A stretch of DNA of 64,000 nt from the NCBI GenBank assembly GCA_022605405.1, contig JABYQQ010000014.1, forward strand, positions 124,001-188,000. The letters are read 5' to 3'. Below, piece after piece: positions 44,933 through 57,539 of this stretch. The stretch's first letter is position 1, and each line of letters opens with the position of its first letter. This DNA is from Earliella scabrosa (taxonomy: Eukaryota; Basidiomycota; Agaricomycetes; Polyporales; Polyporaceae). The notes beneath the pieces are model-generated. The model ran no database searches. It was not told the origin of the DNA and saw nothing but the letters and a program-made list of their open reading frames with translations. The position numbers were made by a program, and so were the translations under genes.

Positions 44933-46397
44933 CGGGACTAGAGGCGAAGCTGTAGAGAATGACTAGAGGTGCGTTCGTTCATTTCGTGTTCGGTCGGAGG
45001 TGGATTGGGTGGCTGACGTTGACGCGTCTTCCAGAGGACGATGCATGTAGTATTTATGGGCAGGTTCCTGTGTCTGTCGCATGCGATGCATGGTCGCTCT
45101 TTATTGTACCGTCGTTACACAGCGTATTCGCGTGATGCGCTGCGCGGCCAACGCCTCGCTCGTACCAGCCTCCTAAAGTATCTCCGGGCTACTCGCCAGA
45201 CGAGACCAGCATTAATGCGGTTAGCACAATAGTTGAACTAACCTCCGACTTTGTACACAGGCAAGCGTCCTCGAGATGTCGGTATGTCTGTAATGATGTT
45301 CATGTCATCGTGTGCGCTACTGACGATTACCTCGCAATACTTTCAGGTTCGTGTGTTCGTGCGCACTGCTGACCTCAAGACCTCGGTCTGACCTCCATGT
45401 CGACGCGTCCGCATCGCTTGCCGCATACCAACGACCTCCGGCTTCTGCGAGCCAACGCTGTCGCTCGCGATACGTCGCCCCAACGTCGACCATTCGTTCG
45501 CGGTGAGATATCCTAGCATGCTACGCGTGCTTCCACTATCTGAATCTTGGCGCGCTTTCCTCGGCTCGTCTGCGTCAAGCTCTCGCACTAGCCCGGCATG
45601 CACTTCGGACGACCTATCGACCGCGTCAAAATCGAAGTCGACCATCGCCATCCCCCCCATCATCCACCCCTCGCTATTCTCGCTCGTTGGGATCAGGGTG
45701 CTACAGCGATGGATACCATGCTGGTAATGTTATCCTCGGCCTTGATGCCGATAAGCACCACCCGGCTGTCCTCATCCCATCCTTCTGTGCGGACCGTTGC
45801 TAGCATTTGAAGATTCCGGATCTGCGGGCGGACGCCGCGATGGGTGGTCGCGCTGGAGTGATCGGCTGGGGTGTATACCTGTACGTTGGACACCTTGACG
45901 CACTTGCTATTTCGCTGACGATGTCGAATGCATAGGACTGGATCGGTCGCCCTTCCGATGTTCGACATAAGACTCTCCTCGGCGTCTACTGTTGAAAACA
46001 TATCTCGTCGGTGCAGACAGCTACTTCCCGATGATCGTTGCCCGGTCGTCGTCTTGAACAGTGGCGGGCCTCGTGTTGCACTAGAGATGACGTGGACGTC
46101 GCCATCTGGAGGCTATCTCTTGTCACTATTCCACTCCCGCCTTGAAGATTAGACTCTCCCCGTGCTTGTAAGTCCCAACCCCGAAGTACATCGTTGTCCT
46201 CGGGAACATCACATCATACAGATTTTCTGTTCAGTGAAGACTTTTGAGTCGCCTTATCAACACGCGATTTGTTTCAGCAACTGCTCGTACCCCTCAGTTC
46301 CGAGTGGCTATAAGCAGAATCCCCCATACTTGGACGAGGCAGGCTTGCGCTCCGATCCTCTAGTCATTCCTCCACAGCTGCCTCGCGCATTCAAGCG
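44933..46397. other. Long stretch without a supported gene
   Basis: Short ORFs at 45.5 and 45.9 kb have no recognisable domain. Nothing else seen. Confidence 0.5.
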
Positions 46398-47974
46398 ATG
46401 ACGGTGCGTTTTCGAAAACGTCACTGGGACGGGCCTGAAATTGCTCACATTCATGTCACGATAGGATGTTCGTCTGGATGACACCGACTCCGCGATTGTA
46501 TTCAAGGGCTCATGGCATAGGGACACCTCGAGCACCGCCCACAATGGGACCTTGACCTCGACCTCGAAGTCCGGGAGCTCGTTCACAAGCACCTTCCAAG
46601 GTATGTACTCAAAGATGACCCTTCGTCTGTAGGTCATCGAATACGTAATGCTCAATGTCGCAGGCACCCGCATCGAGATCTACACGGACAGACAGGTCAC
46701 GGACGAATTTGAGGTTGAGATTGACATCGATGGAAGTGGCTCTAAAGCCATGACCGTATCGCCAGGAGATGTGCATAATAGTGGCCTATGGTTCGCAAAG
46801 ACGTTGCCCCAGGGAACGCATCGCCTTGGAGTCACCAATGTCAAGGGACAGTTCGCGTTGGACTACCTCCACATCCATGGGCAGATTGTTTCAGCATCTT
46901 CGTCACGCACCGTCCTATCTTCCCCTGTATCGCCCAGCTCTCCCTCGACGCACTCATTTTCGACCTCAACCGTTGTGCTACCGCCAGTCTCTCCTTCAGG
47001 GAGTACCATGTCGGGGTCGACATCCTTGTTTCCAAATTCGACATCGATGGCCACGACGTCTTCCAGCATGACGACCTCTCTCGCCCTGTCAATGTCATCG
47101 GCCTCAATTGCGACGTCAATGACCCCATTGCCACCATCACGACCCTGGCGATCGCCGCCGCCGACGCCGACGCAATCGGGAGGCTCCTCAGTCGGTCTTC
47201 ATCTATCAGTGCACGGCGTGGCCGCTATAGGGATCATTATCGGGATAGCCATCGGCGCGGTCGCTCTTCTGTGTCTCGCAGTGCTACTTGTTGCCCGCTG
47301 GCGACAGCGAAGACGGGATCGCGCGCGGACTCCTTGGAGCGCCTCTGTCTCAGATGTAGGTTCGTTGTCTCTGTCTTTACTCGTAGGATATGCTCCTGAC
47401 TCCATGCTTGTGTATATCCACAGGGCTCGAGGACGAAGCGAGAGGACCTTTGGAGACGAAGGCTCCGAACCTTGAACAGGACATGACTCGCTCGTCGGGA
47501 TTCCCGGCGCTCGCGCGGTGGAGTGGGTCGGTCCTGCATATTGTCACCGCTGGGGGGCATATCGTGACCAGCCCCCGAAGTGAACGTAAGTCTTTGCCCT
47601 CCACTCACCCTGTTGGTACTAATGTTGCTCTCGTAGTCGCGACCATTGGCGCTTCTGCGAATCAAAATGGTGGGTGCGCTTGCTATCGCCTTGTCTCTAG
47701 CAGGTAGCTCACATCACCGATGGTATGTTTGGCAGATAACAGTCGGAGTGAGCGCCGAACAGACCGTTGGAGTTTGACGGTTGACCGTGGAGATCCCTCG
47801 AACAGGCGGCGGTCCTCGACACTTGCCCAACATCGCTTGAACGCCTCTGAGGTGGATGCGAATACGTTATCGTCCGCAGCGTCCACGGAGCCTCCCCCTT
47901 CCTATGTAAGTCATGTACCTAGCTTCTTCCGGTAGTCTCTCGCGAGAGCACGACTGACATAGGATGTACGATAG
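46398..47974 (+). CDS. Class II membrane protein (galactose-binding-like ectodomain), 6-base first exon
   Basis: About 404 residues from exons 46398-46403, 46465-46600, 46664-47359, 47424-47585, 47637-47669, 47736-47905 and 47963-47974. The ectodomain (RLDDTDSAIVFKGSWHR, SFTSTFQGTRIEIYTD, LPQGTHRLGVTN, ALDYLHIHG) has the look of the fungal galactose-binding-like fold used in carbohydrate or protein recognition. The stalk is Ser/Thr/Pro-rich. One helix (GVAAIGIIIGIAIGAVALLCLAVLLV) is followed by RWRQRRRDR, then the phase-1 intron. The tail ends near TEPPPSY, a PPxY match (PPSY). The last intron is optional: without it the gene ends at 47935 after SHVPSFFR. The first exon encodes only two residues, as in the next gene. 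Confidence 0.75.
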
Positions 47975-48438
47975 ACGCCATGAACACTGTCATAATCGAG
48001 GTGAGCTCCCAGTACGGCCTGGAGACGGTAGTCGTGTCGAGTGTTCATGTGGCTCATAGCCCAGCTGCGGGCGTTTACGAACCGCAATTGCCGCTGCTTG
48101 CCTAACCTCCTATCCCACAAATGTGGGCGGGCCATGTGCAGGTGGTAGTCGATGAGGTCGACACCAACATCGCCTTGTCATCGACGCGCTGGCGATTATA
48201 TTAGTGTTCCGGCCTGTCGTCGATGGACCGTCCTCCTCATGTCGCATCACCCTCCTTTGTATCATGTTGGCACAGTTGTCAGGACAGCGGTATAATTTTT
48301 CTGTCCAATCTGTCGCGTGAGGATACTGCTGCGCGACACAACGTGCCGGTAGCTGCAGCACCGGATACGTATGTTGGCTTGATATCTACCAGTACACACG
48401 CTCGCTCATCTCATCCATTCGCACCTCTCGAGACCCGT
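47975..48438. other. Intergenic
   Basis: A small open frame from ATG 47980 (42 codons) has no recognisable match. The stretch otherwise holds the next gene's promoter. Confidence 0.5.
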
Positions 48439-49837
48439 ATGCAGGTGTGTAGCTGCACATATTCACGTATTGCACAACTGACTGATTCGCTGTTGCCTAG
48501 CTATCGACATTGATAGATGATCGAGACCCCGCCATATTGTATGACGGGAACTGGGAGACCAGCTCATCAGACATAGCGAACAATCAAACTTTGACTGGAA
48601 CCACGACGCCTAGAAGCTCCTTCACTTACACGTTCTCCGGTACTCTTTCCGTCGTTAAGAGAATGCTGCATGCGCTGATCATTTCGAACATCTCTGGCTA
48701 GGGAATCGCATCATCGTCTACTGGGCCCAACACATCGCCATCGCAGCAAACATCAGCTTCGTACTGGACGGCAAAATCACTTGGAGGCAGCAGCACCTAG
48801 ATCCCAACCCTTTACAGCGAAGTGTCGGAGTCTTCCAAGCGAAACCGCTTGACTTGGCTCAAGGCACGCACACAATCCAGGTCATAAGCTTCGGGAACGC
48901 TTTCTTTCTGGACTACATCCACATCTACGCAACTGTTCCTGACGTGACAATCAGTTTGCCCGCGCAGACTGAGTTACCTACGACGGTCCCAGTGTCGGCG
49001 GCTTCCGGTTCTTCTCATCGAATGCTATCCCGACCCACGCAGATAACGATCCCTAGGACGATACCAGCGTCTGGAGCTTCTGGTTCTTCTCCGGTCCCTT
49101 CATTGAATGCAATACCTACTGCTGGCGGTAGCTCGACCTCAGGGCGCGCGATTGGACTGGCAGTGGGAATTTCGATTGGCGCAAATATCCTGGATTCTCC
49201 CAGTCGATGATCCACAAATCCGAGTCAAGAGAAGAGTTCTCTGCAGAGGAGAACCACCAACCTGCAAACCCGGACTCACCTCCCGAGGACGTATCTCAGC
49301 CGTGGTCACTGCCGCTGTAATGAGGCTGTTGTTCTGTTCGTATCATCTAGATCGGCTTTACTGGCAGGCGCCGAGGAGGGAGCGAATGTGGGAACAATCA
49401 CGTCATTCAGTGCGTGTTCAACCATCTGTCTCCATGATGAGTCTGACTACATCCATCTTCTCTCGGCAGCCCGTGTTGAGCACATCGCAACAGAACCAGA
49501 CGCGATCCCGCCTCTGAAGGCTACGCTCAAGTTCTTGCCGAGCAAGAGCGGCGAAGCAGGATATCGAACGTCGAAAGCTGTCCTGACACTGCCTGCATAC
49601 GGGTACACCTTCCACGAACTGCAGATTCCATTCGAGAGCGATCTGGACGCGACCACTTCCTGCCATACGGTCGATGTCTCACCCCCAGTGTTGAGACATC
49701 GCCGCCGCCGCCACCGGAACCGGAGTAGGGGAGCAGGCCATACGTGCACGCTCGCAGTGACGGTAGTTACTGCACGTGCGTTGGCTATCAATGCAAGGTA
49801 TGCTTCTCTCGCGGTGTTCAATGCCGTGAGTCGCTGA
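48439..49837 (+). pseudogene. Class II gene with a broken membrane helix
   Basis: Exons 48439-48444, 48501-48639 and 48702 onward give MQ plus IDDRDPAILYDGNW, FTYTFSG, RIIVYWAQHIAIAANI, LAQGTHTIQVIS and FFLDYIHIYA, a good class II ectodomain. The helix starts (GRAIGLAVGISIGAN) but after about 15 residues the frame runs into ILDSPSR and a stop at 49210, with no basic stretch. A tail-like segment follows at about 49390-49700, where LPAYGYTFHELQ replaces the usual LPPYGYT-HEPQ. With helix and PPxY both damaged, this is best read as a decaying copy. A secreted soluble form is possible. Confidence 0.68.
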
Positions 49838-50148
49838 GAGCCTGTACAGCTGGAATGTGGGGTGCCCGTTCAATTGCTGTAGCGTGCAGATGTCTTCGGT
49901 GTACTGCTATGTTGCTGGTTCTATTCAGACTCAGCGGCTGCTCGTACCATCGCAATGAGACAGGCACGCAACCTTCTGAGCGTGCCGACGACGACGGGGC
50001 ATGCTGGAAGGTCCGATCTGCTACCTTCGGCCGTGGTGGGTCCCCTTGTGCCTGCATCCATGCGCATCGGTTGAAGCTTGCGCGACCATGCGCTCATCTG
50101 TGAGTACTGTGGCCGTCAAGCACATAAATCCCAGACGGTGGTCAATCC
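49838..50148. other. Intergenic
   Basis: Nothing recognised between the two class II genes. Confidence 0.5.
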
Positions 50149-51358
50149 GTGACCCTTAATTGGGAGGGCCACCCTTCCTTGGATCCGATGACCTCAACTC
50201 GGGATCAATACCTCTCAAGTACTCGCAGCAGCAAAGGTATCGTTGATGATGAAGACTTGCGAATACAGTACAGCGGCGACTGGAGTCGATCTCTTATCAC
50301 AAACCGTGGAGAAAGCGTCACAGAAACAAAGACTGTTGGCGACAGCGCCACCCTCATCTTCACTGGTACGTCCGTACTCTTGGGGCAGGTATAAATCCAT
50401 AGCTCACACGAACATGGAATTCAGGCACGCAGGTGGAAGTCTGGGTGGTTGAGGTAGCCTCGATCCTCTATAACGCAACCTACGTCATCGACGACGGTCC
50501 GCCAACCGTCTACATCTCTATTTCCAACATTGCATTTCAGCGGAAGAAAGCGTTTACAAGAGACTTGCCTCCCGGTCGCAGTCATACCCTGGTGATCACA
50601 AACTATGGGAGTTCCTTAGGACTTCATGACATCTGGGTCAACGGAACTGCCCAAGTTGCGACTGCCACGACAACGACGACTCAAATGCTTGAAGCAACGT
50701 CATTCATCTCAACCGCTTCAGTCCAGTCTAGTACGTCCTGGCATTTGCAATCTAGACATGCAGGGTAGTCTTGACTCGGTTATCAGCGTCGTCAATTCCC
50801 GACGCTTCCACATCTGGGAGAAGGGATACCCATGCGGCTACCATCGCGGGTGCGACAATCGGCACAGTCATACTCCTGTTTGCCCTCACCGCCGGTATCT
50901 TGATCTGTTGCCGCCGGCGACGGCATCGGCGCGAGGCCGCGGTCGTTGTCAATCGTGAGTTGTCTGACCGCTCTGTCTCAAAGCTCCGTCGCTGACGTGT
51001 GCCGTCTGATATCAGAGTCTGCCGCGTGCTCGAAGTTAAGCTCTGACAGCAGCATCAACACGCCACGCGGGACCAATTGTTCATCAGGAGCACGAACTCC
51101 TGGCTATCCTCCTGGACGCCTATCTTTTACGTCGACTGCCTATCCCACGATCCCTCCAGTGCATTGCCTGTCGCCAGCGTCTCAGATAGATGAGGAAGAG
51201 GAGGGCAGCGATGTATGGGAAGGTCGGATGTCACGAGGGTACTCAATTGAGAACCCACCTCATCTTGAGGGAACCCCGTCGTCCCATGGAAGGTACGTTC
51301 AGCTTGAGCTTGCTTGTTCTATGAGTGCATCAGCTGATATGGATGTAGGTCAGTATAA
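50149..51358 (+). CDS. Class II membrane protein, acidic tail without PPxY
   Basis: Exons 50149 (or ATG 50188)-50365, 50425-50730, 50787-50954, 51016-51292 and 51349-51358; about 325 or 312 residues. The ectodomain has VDDEDLRIQYSGDWSR, ATLIFTGTQVEVW, GRSHTLVITNYGSSLGLHDI. A Thr-rich stalk leads to one helix (IAGATIGTVILLFALTAGILICC) and RRRRHRRE. After the phase-1 intron (C|AG) the tail has CSKLSSDSS, LSFTSTAYPTIPP and an acidic run (IDEEEEGSDVWEG). It shares FTSTAYPTI with the next gene (LTSTAYPTI), marking a third tail type. The last two short exons are tentative; without the final intron the frame ends at 51377. Confidence 0.74.
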
Positions 51359-51931
51359 CAATTGTAGGAGTGGATAGTCGCATGGAATGCGTCATCATAA
51401 GATCGTGATACAATCCTCGCTCATGTACATGGTCGTGCATGCAGATTGTGAACTCGAGTAACTTGAACTTGAGCATGAACTTAGAGTGTTATGACGTGAG
51501 CCGCGTCGTGTCAGTTCTCCTACAATTCCTCATGTTCTCTGTGGCATGCATGACGGACGGGCATGATTGGTTCTGCAGTGCTCAACTGTCACGCCATCTA
51601 GTCTATGTCGAACATTGATGCTAATCACCATATAATCTCCTCCGTCATCTTTTATCGACACAGAATTATTGAGCTCGCATGATGGTCTAAATTTGCCGCT
51701 CTTCCTATGAGTTCGTGGGCGTACGGTACGTCATTTGTGTCTCGTGTAGCACGGAACTGAGACACTATATTCAGCCCGACTTCTCGAGGCCGCAGACCAT
51801 TCAAGAATACATCGTTCCGCTCACATGTGGCTACCAGTCTCGAGTATCTGCTGATTGTATCCAAGTCCTGTGTATTGGAATTCTTGGTATTTATCCACAC
51901 GGGTAGATGGTCTACCCAGCTCGTTTTCTCA
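51359..51931. other. Intergenic
   Basis: An open frame from 51827 runs into the next gene and contains a hydrophobic stretch (YLLIVSKSCVLEFLVFI). It could be an alternative N-terminus with a signal anchor. Confidence 0.45.
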
Positions 51932-53160
51932 ATGCCTCGAGTCGCAGCGCCCTCTATGCCTCAAAAGCGCGACATTCTCAGCGATGCTAGCCCAGACATC
52001 AAGTATCAAGGCAACTGGTCGAGACAAATTCTCCATAACAGCTATAAGAGCATAACTGGAACGATGGACATTGGCGCTACAGCCACTGTGGTATGTTGGT
52101 ACGTAGCCCTCCGATTCTACGATATTGCCGATCGGTGATTTAAATTTGGCATGGGTGTAGGTCGAGGAATTGCCGTACATGGCTTTGAAATTGCACACAG
52201 CTTACAGAACTCTACCTACTCCGTCGACGGCACGGACGTGAAATCCCACATATCAACCCCTAGCGGCAATAGCTCCGACAAGCTGTTCTTTTCTATAGGA
52301 GGACAGAAGGACCAAAAACATACGCTGCTCATCACGAACTATGGGCAATCACTATGGTTGAACTACTTCAACATTGAAGGCGACGTGGTTAACGCTCTCA
52401 GTCTGACCACATTCTCCACACCCTCGACTTCTACCCAGGAGATGTCTGTTGCTCGAGCCAGCGCAATGATCACGAGCACAACATTACTCTCCAGAATAAC
52501 TACCTCGACGGTCGTGGTTCCCTCCTGTAAGTGTGAATACATTGCTGATACCTAGGTCTATAGTGCTCATAAGCCTTGTCGCTATATCAATACGATAGCT
52601 GCACAAGCTTCAGTAGTATCGTCTACAGACCCTTCCTCTCATATTGCCACCATTGCCGGAGCCATCGTTGGGACATGCATGTTCCTCATCGTGCTCGTTA
52701 TCGGTATTGTATGGTTATACTTGTACCGTCGGCGTAAGGCAACTCCAATCACCGTCATTGTCTATGGTACGTCGTGCCCTTGTCCAGCTGTGTGGTATTC
52801 AAACGCTGACGTACTCACAATGTCGTGCAATTGGTAACGTCAGATAGAGAGTCGGATGCAGACACCATAACAGCTGCGACGGACGGGTCGTTCCGGGCTT
52901 CCTCCCCATGTCCGCTTTCACTCAGGCACAATAGTGTCTCTTGCATATCTCTTACCTCTACTGCGTACCCGACAATACTGCCATGCGGCGGCTCTGATCC
53001 TGAGCCGGAAGTGCCCATCGACGTTGTTAGTTCGGACTCTGACATCCTGAGAAGTCCTGGCGTCAACAAGCCGACCTCTCCTCGAGATTCAAGCCAAGGA
53101 CTTCCACATGGAGAGTACGTCACCTGCGTAACCTCAATACACAGCAAACTGACTGACTAG
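51932..53160 (+). CDS. Class II membrane protein, third tail type
   Basis: About 337 residues from exons 51932-52094, 52161-52526, 52599-52766 and 52844-53160 (sum a multiple of three). Ectodomain blocks: SDASPDIKYQGNWSR, GATATVVCRGIAVHGFE, KHTLLITNYGQSLWLNYFNI. The stalk is Thr/Ser-rich. One helix (IATIAGAIVGTCMFLIVLVIGIVWLYL) is followed by YRRRK. After the phase-1 intron the tail starts DRESDADTITAA, shares SLTSTAYPTI with the gene before it, and is acidic/Ser-rich (DVVSSDSDILRS) with no PPxY. It pairs with the 50.2 kb gene as a local tandem duplicate. The exon 1 donor is weak and set by frame; an upstream start at 51827 is possible. Confidence 0.74.
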
Positions 53161-53950
53161 TTGTATTAGGCGCAGAGAGTAGGTGTACTGTAAGTGCCAT
53201 AGTAGCTATGTTGGCGGTCAGCACCGTATCTACTACTCCGCGTGCGCATGATTCATAAAACCTCTTATGTACGAGCTCTCGAATGCCACTACAATAGCAC
53301 ATTGGACTACTGCGGGGAAGACGGCTGCGTAACATGGAGTGTCACAGTCAAGTACTGAGAGTTTTATGCGCGTCATCTTATTTTCAGTTGCGTCGTAAAG
53401 ATCACGCCACGTTGACGTTCCATCCCATAGCCTTGCCACCGCGCCGGGTACCATGACTCCATGATGTTCCTTTTCAGGAACCCCAGTGTTGCAGTATGAA
53501 CACTTCGCGCTCGATCTCCATAGCAACTGCGATATAATCCCAAGGCCGTTGCGAGGTATCGGGGGCTTGTCTGTGCCACACAGCCCAGATTCGGTGTTGG
53601 ATAACTTTCTCAAAGAACTTGACTACAGACCTCCGGAACTTGTTCTGGCAGCAAATCCAAGATCATGCCCTGGAATGATCGTGGTACATGGCGACACGGG
53701 TGATATCCAGCCACAGATCCATTGATGCAGGAATATACAGGGACGATGGAATTCTGCGCACTCTCAGGCTAGACCCACAGACTAGCTTGGATATTACATT
53801 CCCTGGTCGCCAATGTACGCGCGAGAAGCAGTGCAGTGTCACTAATCACTTAACGCGTAGCTGGCTACCAGAATGCCCTTCGTTTCTCCTTTTCTCACTC
53901 TCATACTCTAGACTTCACGTGCCACATACGTCTCTTCCAAGCTCCCCAAC
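53161..53950. other. No supported gene
   Basis: Short ORFs on both strands with no recognisable features. Confidence 0.5.
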
Positions 53951-55060
53951 ATGGGTGTACAACCTCGCGGCTTCACGCTCATTATTGAGGCAACTGATCC
54001 TGCTATACAATACCAGGGAAATTGGACCACCCAGACACTCCCTTCTGATCTCTCGGCAACATTCATGGAGACGGTCGAAGTAGGAAGTAGCGCAAGACTT
54101 TCTTTCAGTGGTATGTAAGTTCCTTTTTCTTGCCTCATAAGTCGATGACTTCCGCCTTGCAGGCCAAGTTTTGAGAGTGATCGGTGCTCGGCGGATAGGC
54201 CCAATTCAAAACTTCACGTTCACGCTCGATAACCATGCTCCAATGAGTTATGTCAAGGAGAACACCCCCGTGGATTGGTACCCTGAAACCCTCCATCAAT
54301 CGTTTCTGGGGGGTAACTCTACCCACACCCTAGTTATTACCAACCTTGAAGGTCGTCTATCGATCAGCCGGATTGAAGTCACGGACGAATCCATTGTGTC
54401 TGGAGCTTCACCGAACTCTGAATCAGTCATATCTACACTCTCACTTGTACAATCATCCGCACCGTCCACGTCGGGTACATCCGCTAGGAGCTCGGGCTCC
54501 TCGTCAGCACCGGAGGGTAATCCCCGCCCTTCCATTGAAGATTCTGGTCACATGAGCTCTGGTATGTCAATATCGCCCTCATGATATTGCTGTTCTGATG
54601 GCTCGAGAAGCGAAGATTACCATTACTGCCGCTGTTATAGCATGTGCTTTCTGCGCTCTGGGGATAGTATTCACCTTCATGTATTATCAACGGCGCCGGC
54701 AACGGAGCCAAACACGCCCTATCCCGGATGCGGGTTGTGAGTTTCACGCGTAATCTCTTATTCTTTGATGCATCTCACGCGCTATCTATTGTTCAAGTGT
54801 CGTCTACTATAGACAAGAAGCGTCTTGTGTTTGATCCTGGTGCAGCCGTCACGAAGAAGACCCGGCTCTCAGTGTCAACCCGAGGGAGCGACGTGTCGAC
54901 GCTTCCTCCGTATGGATATACCTGGGAACCACAAGTACCCTGCGGGGCCGACGTCGAGGGAACACAGGTTATCCACTATGTACAGTACAGCTCGGAGTTC
55001 ACGTCGAGCACCGAGCACCGCATTAGTACACCCCCTCCAGTGTACCACACTGCAGTCTAA
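53951..55060 (+). CDS. Class II membrane protein with LPPYGYT and PPVY tail
   Basis: About 314 residues from exons 53951-54110, 54163-54561, 54611-54733 and 54798-55060. Ectodomain: IEATDPAIQYQGNWTT, ARLSFSGQVLRVIGA, NSTHTLVITNLEGRLSI. A short Ser-rich stalk leads to one helix (ITITAAVIACAFCALGIVFTFMYY) and QRRRQR. After a phase-1 intron the tail reads STLPPYGYTWEPQVP and ends STPPPVYHTAV, so it has two PPxY motifs (LPPY and PPVY). The donor of the third intron could be three bases further on, giving a better GTGAGT consensus without changing frame. It joins a class II ectodomain to the tail type otherwise found with other ectodomains. Confidence 0.8.
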
Positions 55061-56031
55061 TCTCAGCAGAGTACATCCATAGCACCATGCATGTCTGAAA
55101 CTCAGCTATAAGACCGTTCCTTACTCTTACTCCGAAACTGGGACATTCGCAATGAAGTGTGTGTGTATTGTGCAATTGGACATAGTGCGGTACACGGCCA
55201 CATCTTAGGACTCTTGTGTACCTTGGGACTTATACCTACGCCGATGAGTGTAACCCTGCAGCTACTTACTACTACTATACTTACATTGAGCATATAAAAC
55301 ATTCGGGGCGTGTGTGTGCGTATACATGCCAGCGCTCGATGTTGCAGAACACATGCTGCCACCTTTTGTACTGAAACTTACTTTCACGCTTCTACTCAAG
55401 CGTATCTTGCTTGTCAGACTACATGACCATCCACTATTCTGGCGGCGTCAGGTTTGACACTCCCAGCTCTCATCAGTCTCAATAGTTCGCTGTTCATCAC
55501 AGGTCATGTGCCGACATCGCATCTCGGATAAATCCGAGGCCATATTAGCTGTACCACTACTTCCGAAGGCTTGCAGACACGATTGCGCTCACACTCGGGC
55601 TATGTCATGGCAACTCCTCTCACCCTTCATGAGCTTTGGAGCTATCCTCTTGACTGACACTCCGACGTGCTGATGTGATGCCTTAGAACATGTCGCAGTA
55701 TCATCATTTGGAAGATCAGGCCTTCGGCCTGAGCACACTATATGGCATGTCTTTTCCCTTGGTATCAGCGCCCTGATACATTCCCGAACGCGGTATGATC
55801 GGTGACCAGAGAACCCACATCTTCGCAGAATCTGCAACTTATTTGAATGCTCCGTCAATCGGAATTGACACCGTGCAGTTCAGCGAGAATATAGCTTATT
55901 GCCGCGGCGGGCACCGAGGGCTCACAGGACTCCTCGACTCCGGCTAATAGGTACGCTTCTAATTTGCGACATAGGGCACGGTCTGCTGACGAGGAGGCCC
56001 TCTTACTGGGCTAACCTCGCTAGCGCATACC
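55061..56031. other. No supported gene
   Basis: Nothing recognised. It marks the switch from class II back to class I genes. Confidence 0.5.
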
Positions 56032-57539
56032 ATGGACAGCACGTTCGACAATGTTGTGGGACCACTCAATGCCGCCTTAGGATCCAGGTATTCGTTTTGC
56101 ACGGTCTCCGATCAAGTCAAATCTCTAACAAAATACAGGTGGCTCTCCAGAGCACATACCACGCCTGTGAGAGGCAGGGAGAGTGGAGCTCTATCCCTCT
56201 ATGTGGTAGTACTCGCACTCATTGCTTGCGTGAACGGGGCAAGCGGACTGGAGATTCGCGTTGCTCCGGAACCGCCAAGACAATGCATCGACGTCGTTGT
56301 ACTTGCCCTCAGGGGTGAACCGCCCTTCGCGTACACCGTGATCCTTCTTCAAGGCGGCCGTAGGATCTCCAAGCTAATAGGAATGACGGACGATGTTTCG
56401 GTCTCTTGGCCAGCAGATGTACCCGCCGGGACTGAGGTTCAGTTCGAGGTGGAGCAAACTGACGGAATCAGGGTCCAGTCCGAATTGTATGTTGTTCGAG
56501 CAACTCCCGACACCAGCTGTATCGACGATTCAGACGATTTCTTTCCCTCCTCTTCCACGACAACCACTATACTCCCCCAGACGCCTTCCGTTACAACAAC
56601 TGCCTCGCCACCTCCACCTCCCTCCATTTCGTCATCTGCAGACACTCCAGCTTCACCGGCAGTTGGAGATTCGGATAGTTCTCATTTATCGACCACCACC
56701 AACTCGGATACTGAGCAGTCAACAACGAGGGTGACAAATCACTTCCCAACTGGCCACTTATCCGATAGTGTCGCTCATCCTCCTTCTCTGTCCCCGTCCG
56801 ACCCTTCACAACTTACGTCTACTGCGGCACCGCCTCCATCGACTGGGAGCTCTGCAACGCGTTTGTTGGGTGGAACCACGCCGAGACTTACTTCATCTGG
56901 AGGACCCCTATCAGCCCCAACCGACTCTATCACGGCATCTCCCCATACTAGCAACCCGTTGCAGAAAAAACTAGTTGCTGGATTGGTCGCTGCGGGATCT
57001 GTCGTCTTGACAGTTCTCCTCGGAGTGCTGTGGTGGAGGCATAGATACAGAACACAGCGTTTGAGTGGCTCGAGGAGAGGCTTGAGCAACGATATTGATG
57101 GTGAGCTACCCGGTTTCCTTCTCCTCTTGTTATGAGATAACCCGATACCCTAGAAAAGACTCGCTCGTCAGGGCCCGGAGCCCACTCAACAGATACGGCC
57201 GCTTCTCCACATGAGACCGCGGAACTCAGCAACGGAACATATCATGAATCTTTACAGGCCACCTCCATCGGGAAGCGAGAGAGAGAAGATCGGTGGGGAG
57301 ACACTACTATACTCCAGCGCCCACTTCCTGCGCTTCCATCACTGTCTGCCGAACCGGGCTCTATAGGCGGTGCCTTCCCAAGTATTCCTGTGCCCCCGGC
57401 GGTGAACAGGGTTGTCTACGAGATGGATGGAGGTATCCGTTTAGCCGGAGGGCCTATGGACGAGGACCACGACGACGAACCGAGGGATCAAAACGGGATA
57501 CTCACCATCGCGCTTCCGCCGCCGTATCAGCGGTACTAA
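56032..57539 (+). CDS. Class I membrane protein with long Ser/Thr stalk, PPPYQRY end
   Basis: About 484 residues from exons 56032-57100 and 57154-57539. A GTATTC...TACAG stretch at 56089-56139 (51 bases, in frame) may be an extra intron. The signal lies at about 54-70 (SLYVVVLALIACVNGASG), unusually far in. Ectodomain: LALRGEPPFAYTVILLQGG, VSWPADVPAGTEVQFEV, DTSCIDD. The stalk is about 150 residues with SPPPPPSISSS. One helix (LVAGLVAAGSVVLTVLLGVLWW) is followed by RHRYR, then the phase-1 intron. The tail has EMDGGIRLAGGPMDED and ends ALPPPYQRY as its last residues. Its closest relative in the window is the 58.8 kb gene. Confidence 0.85.
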
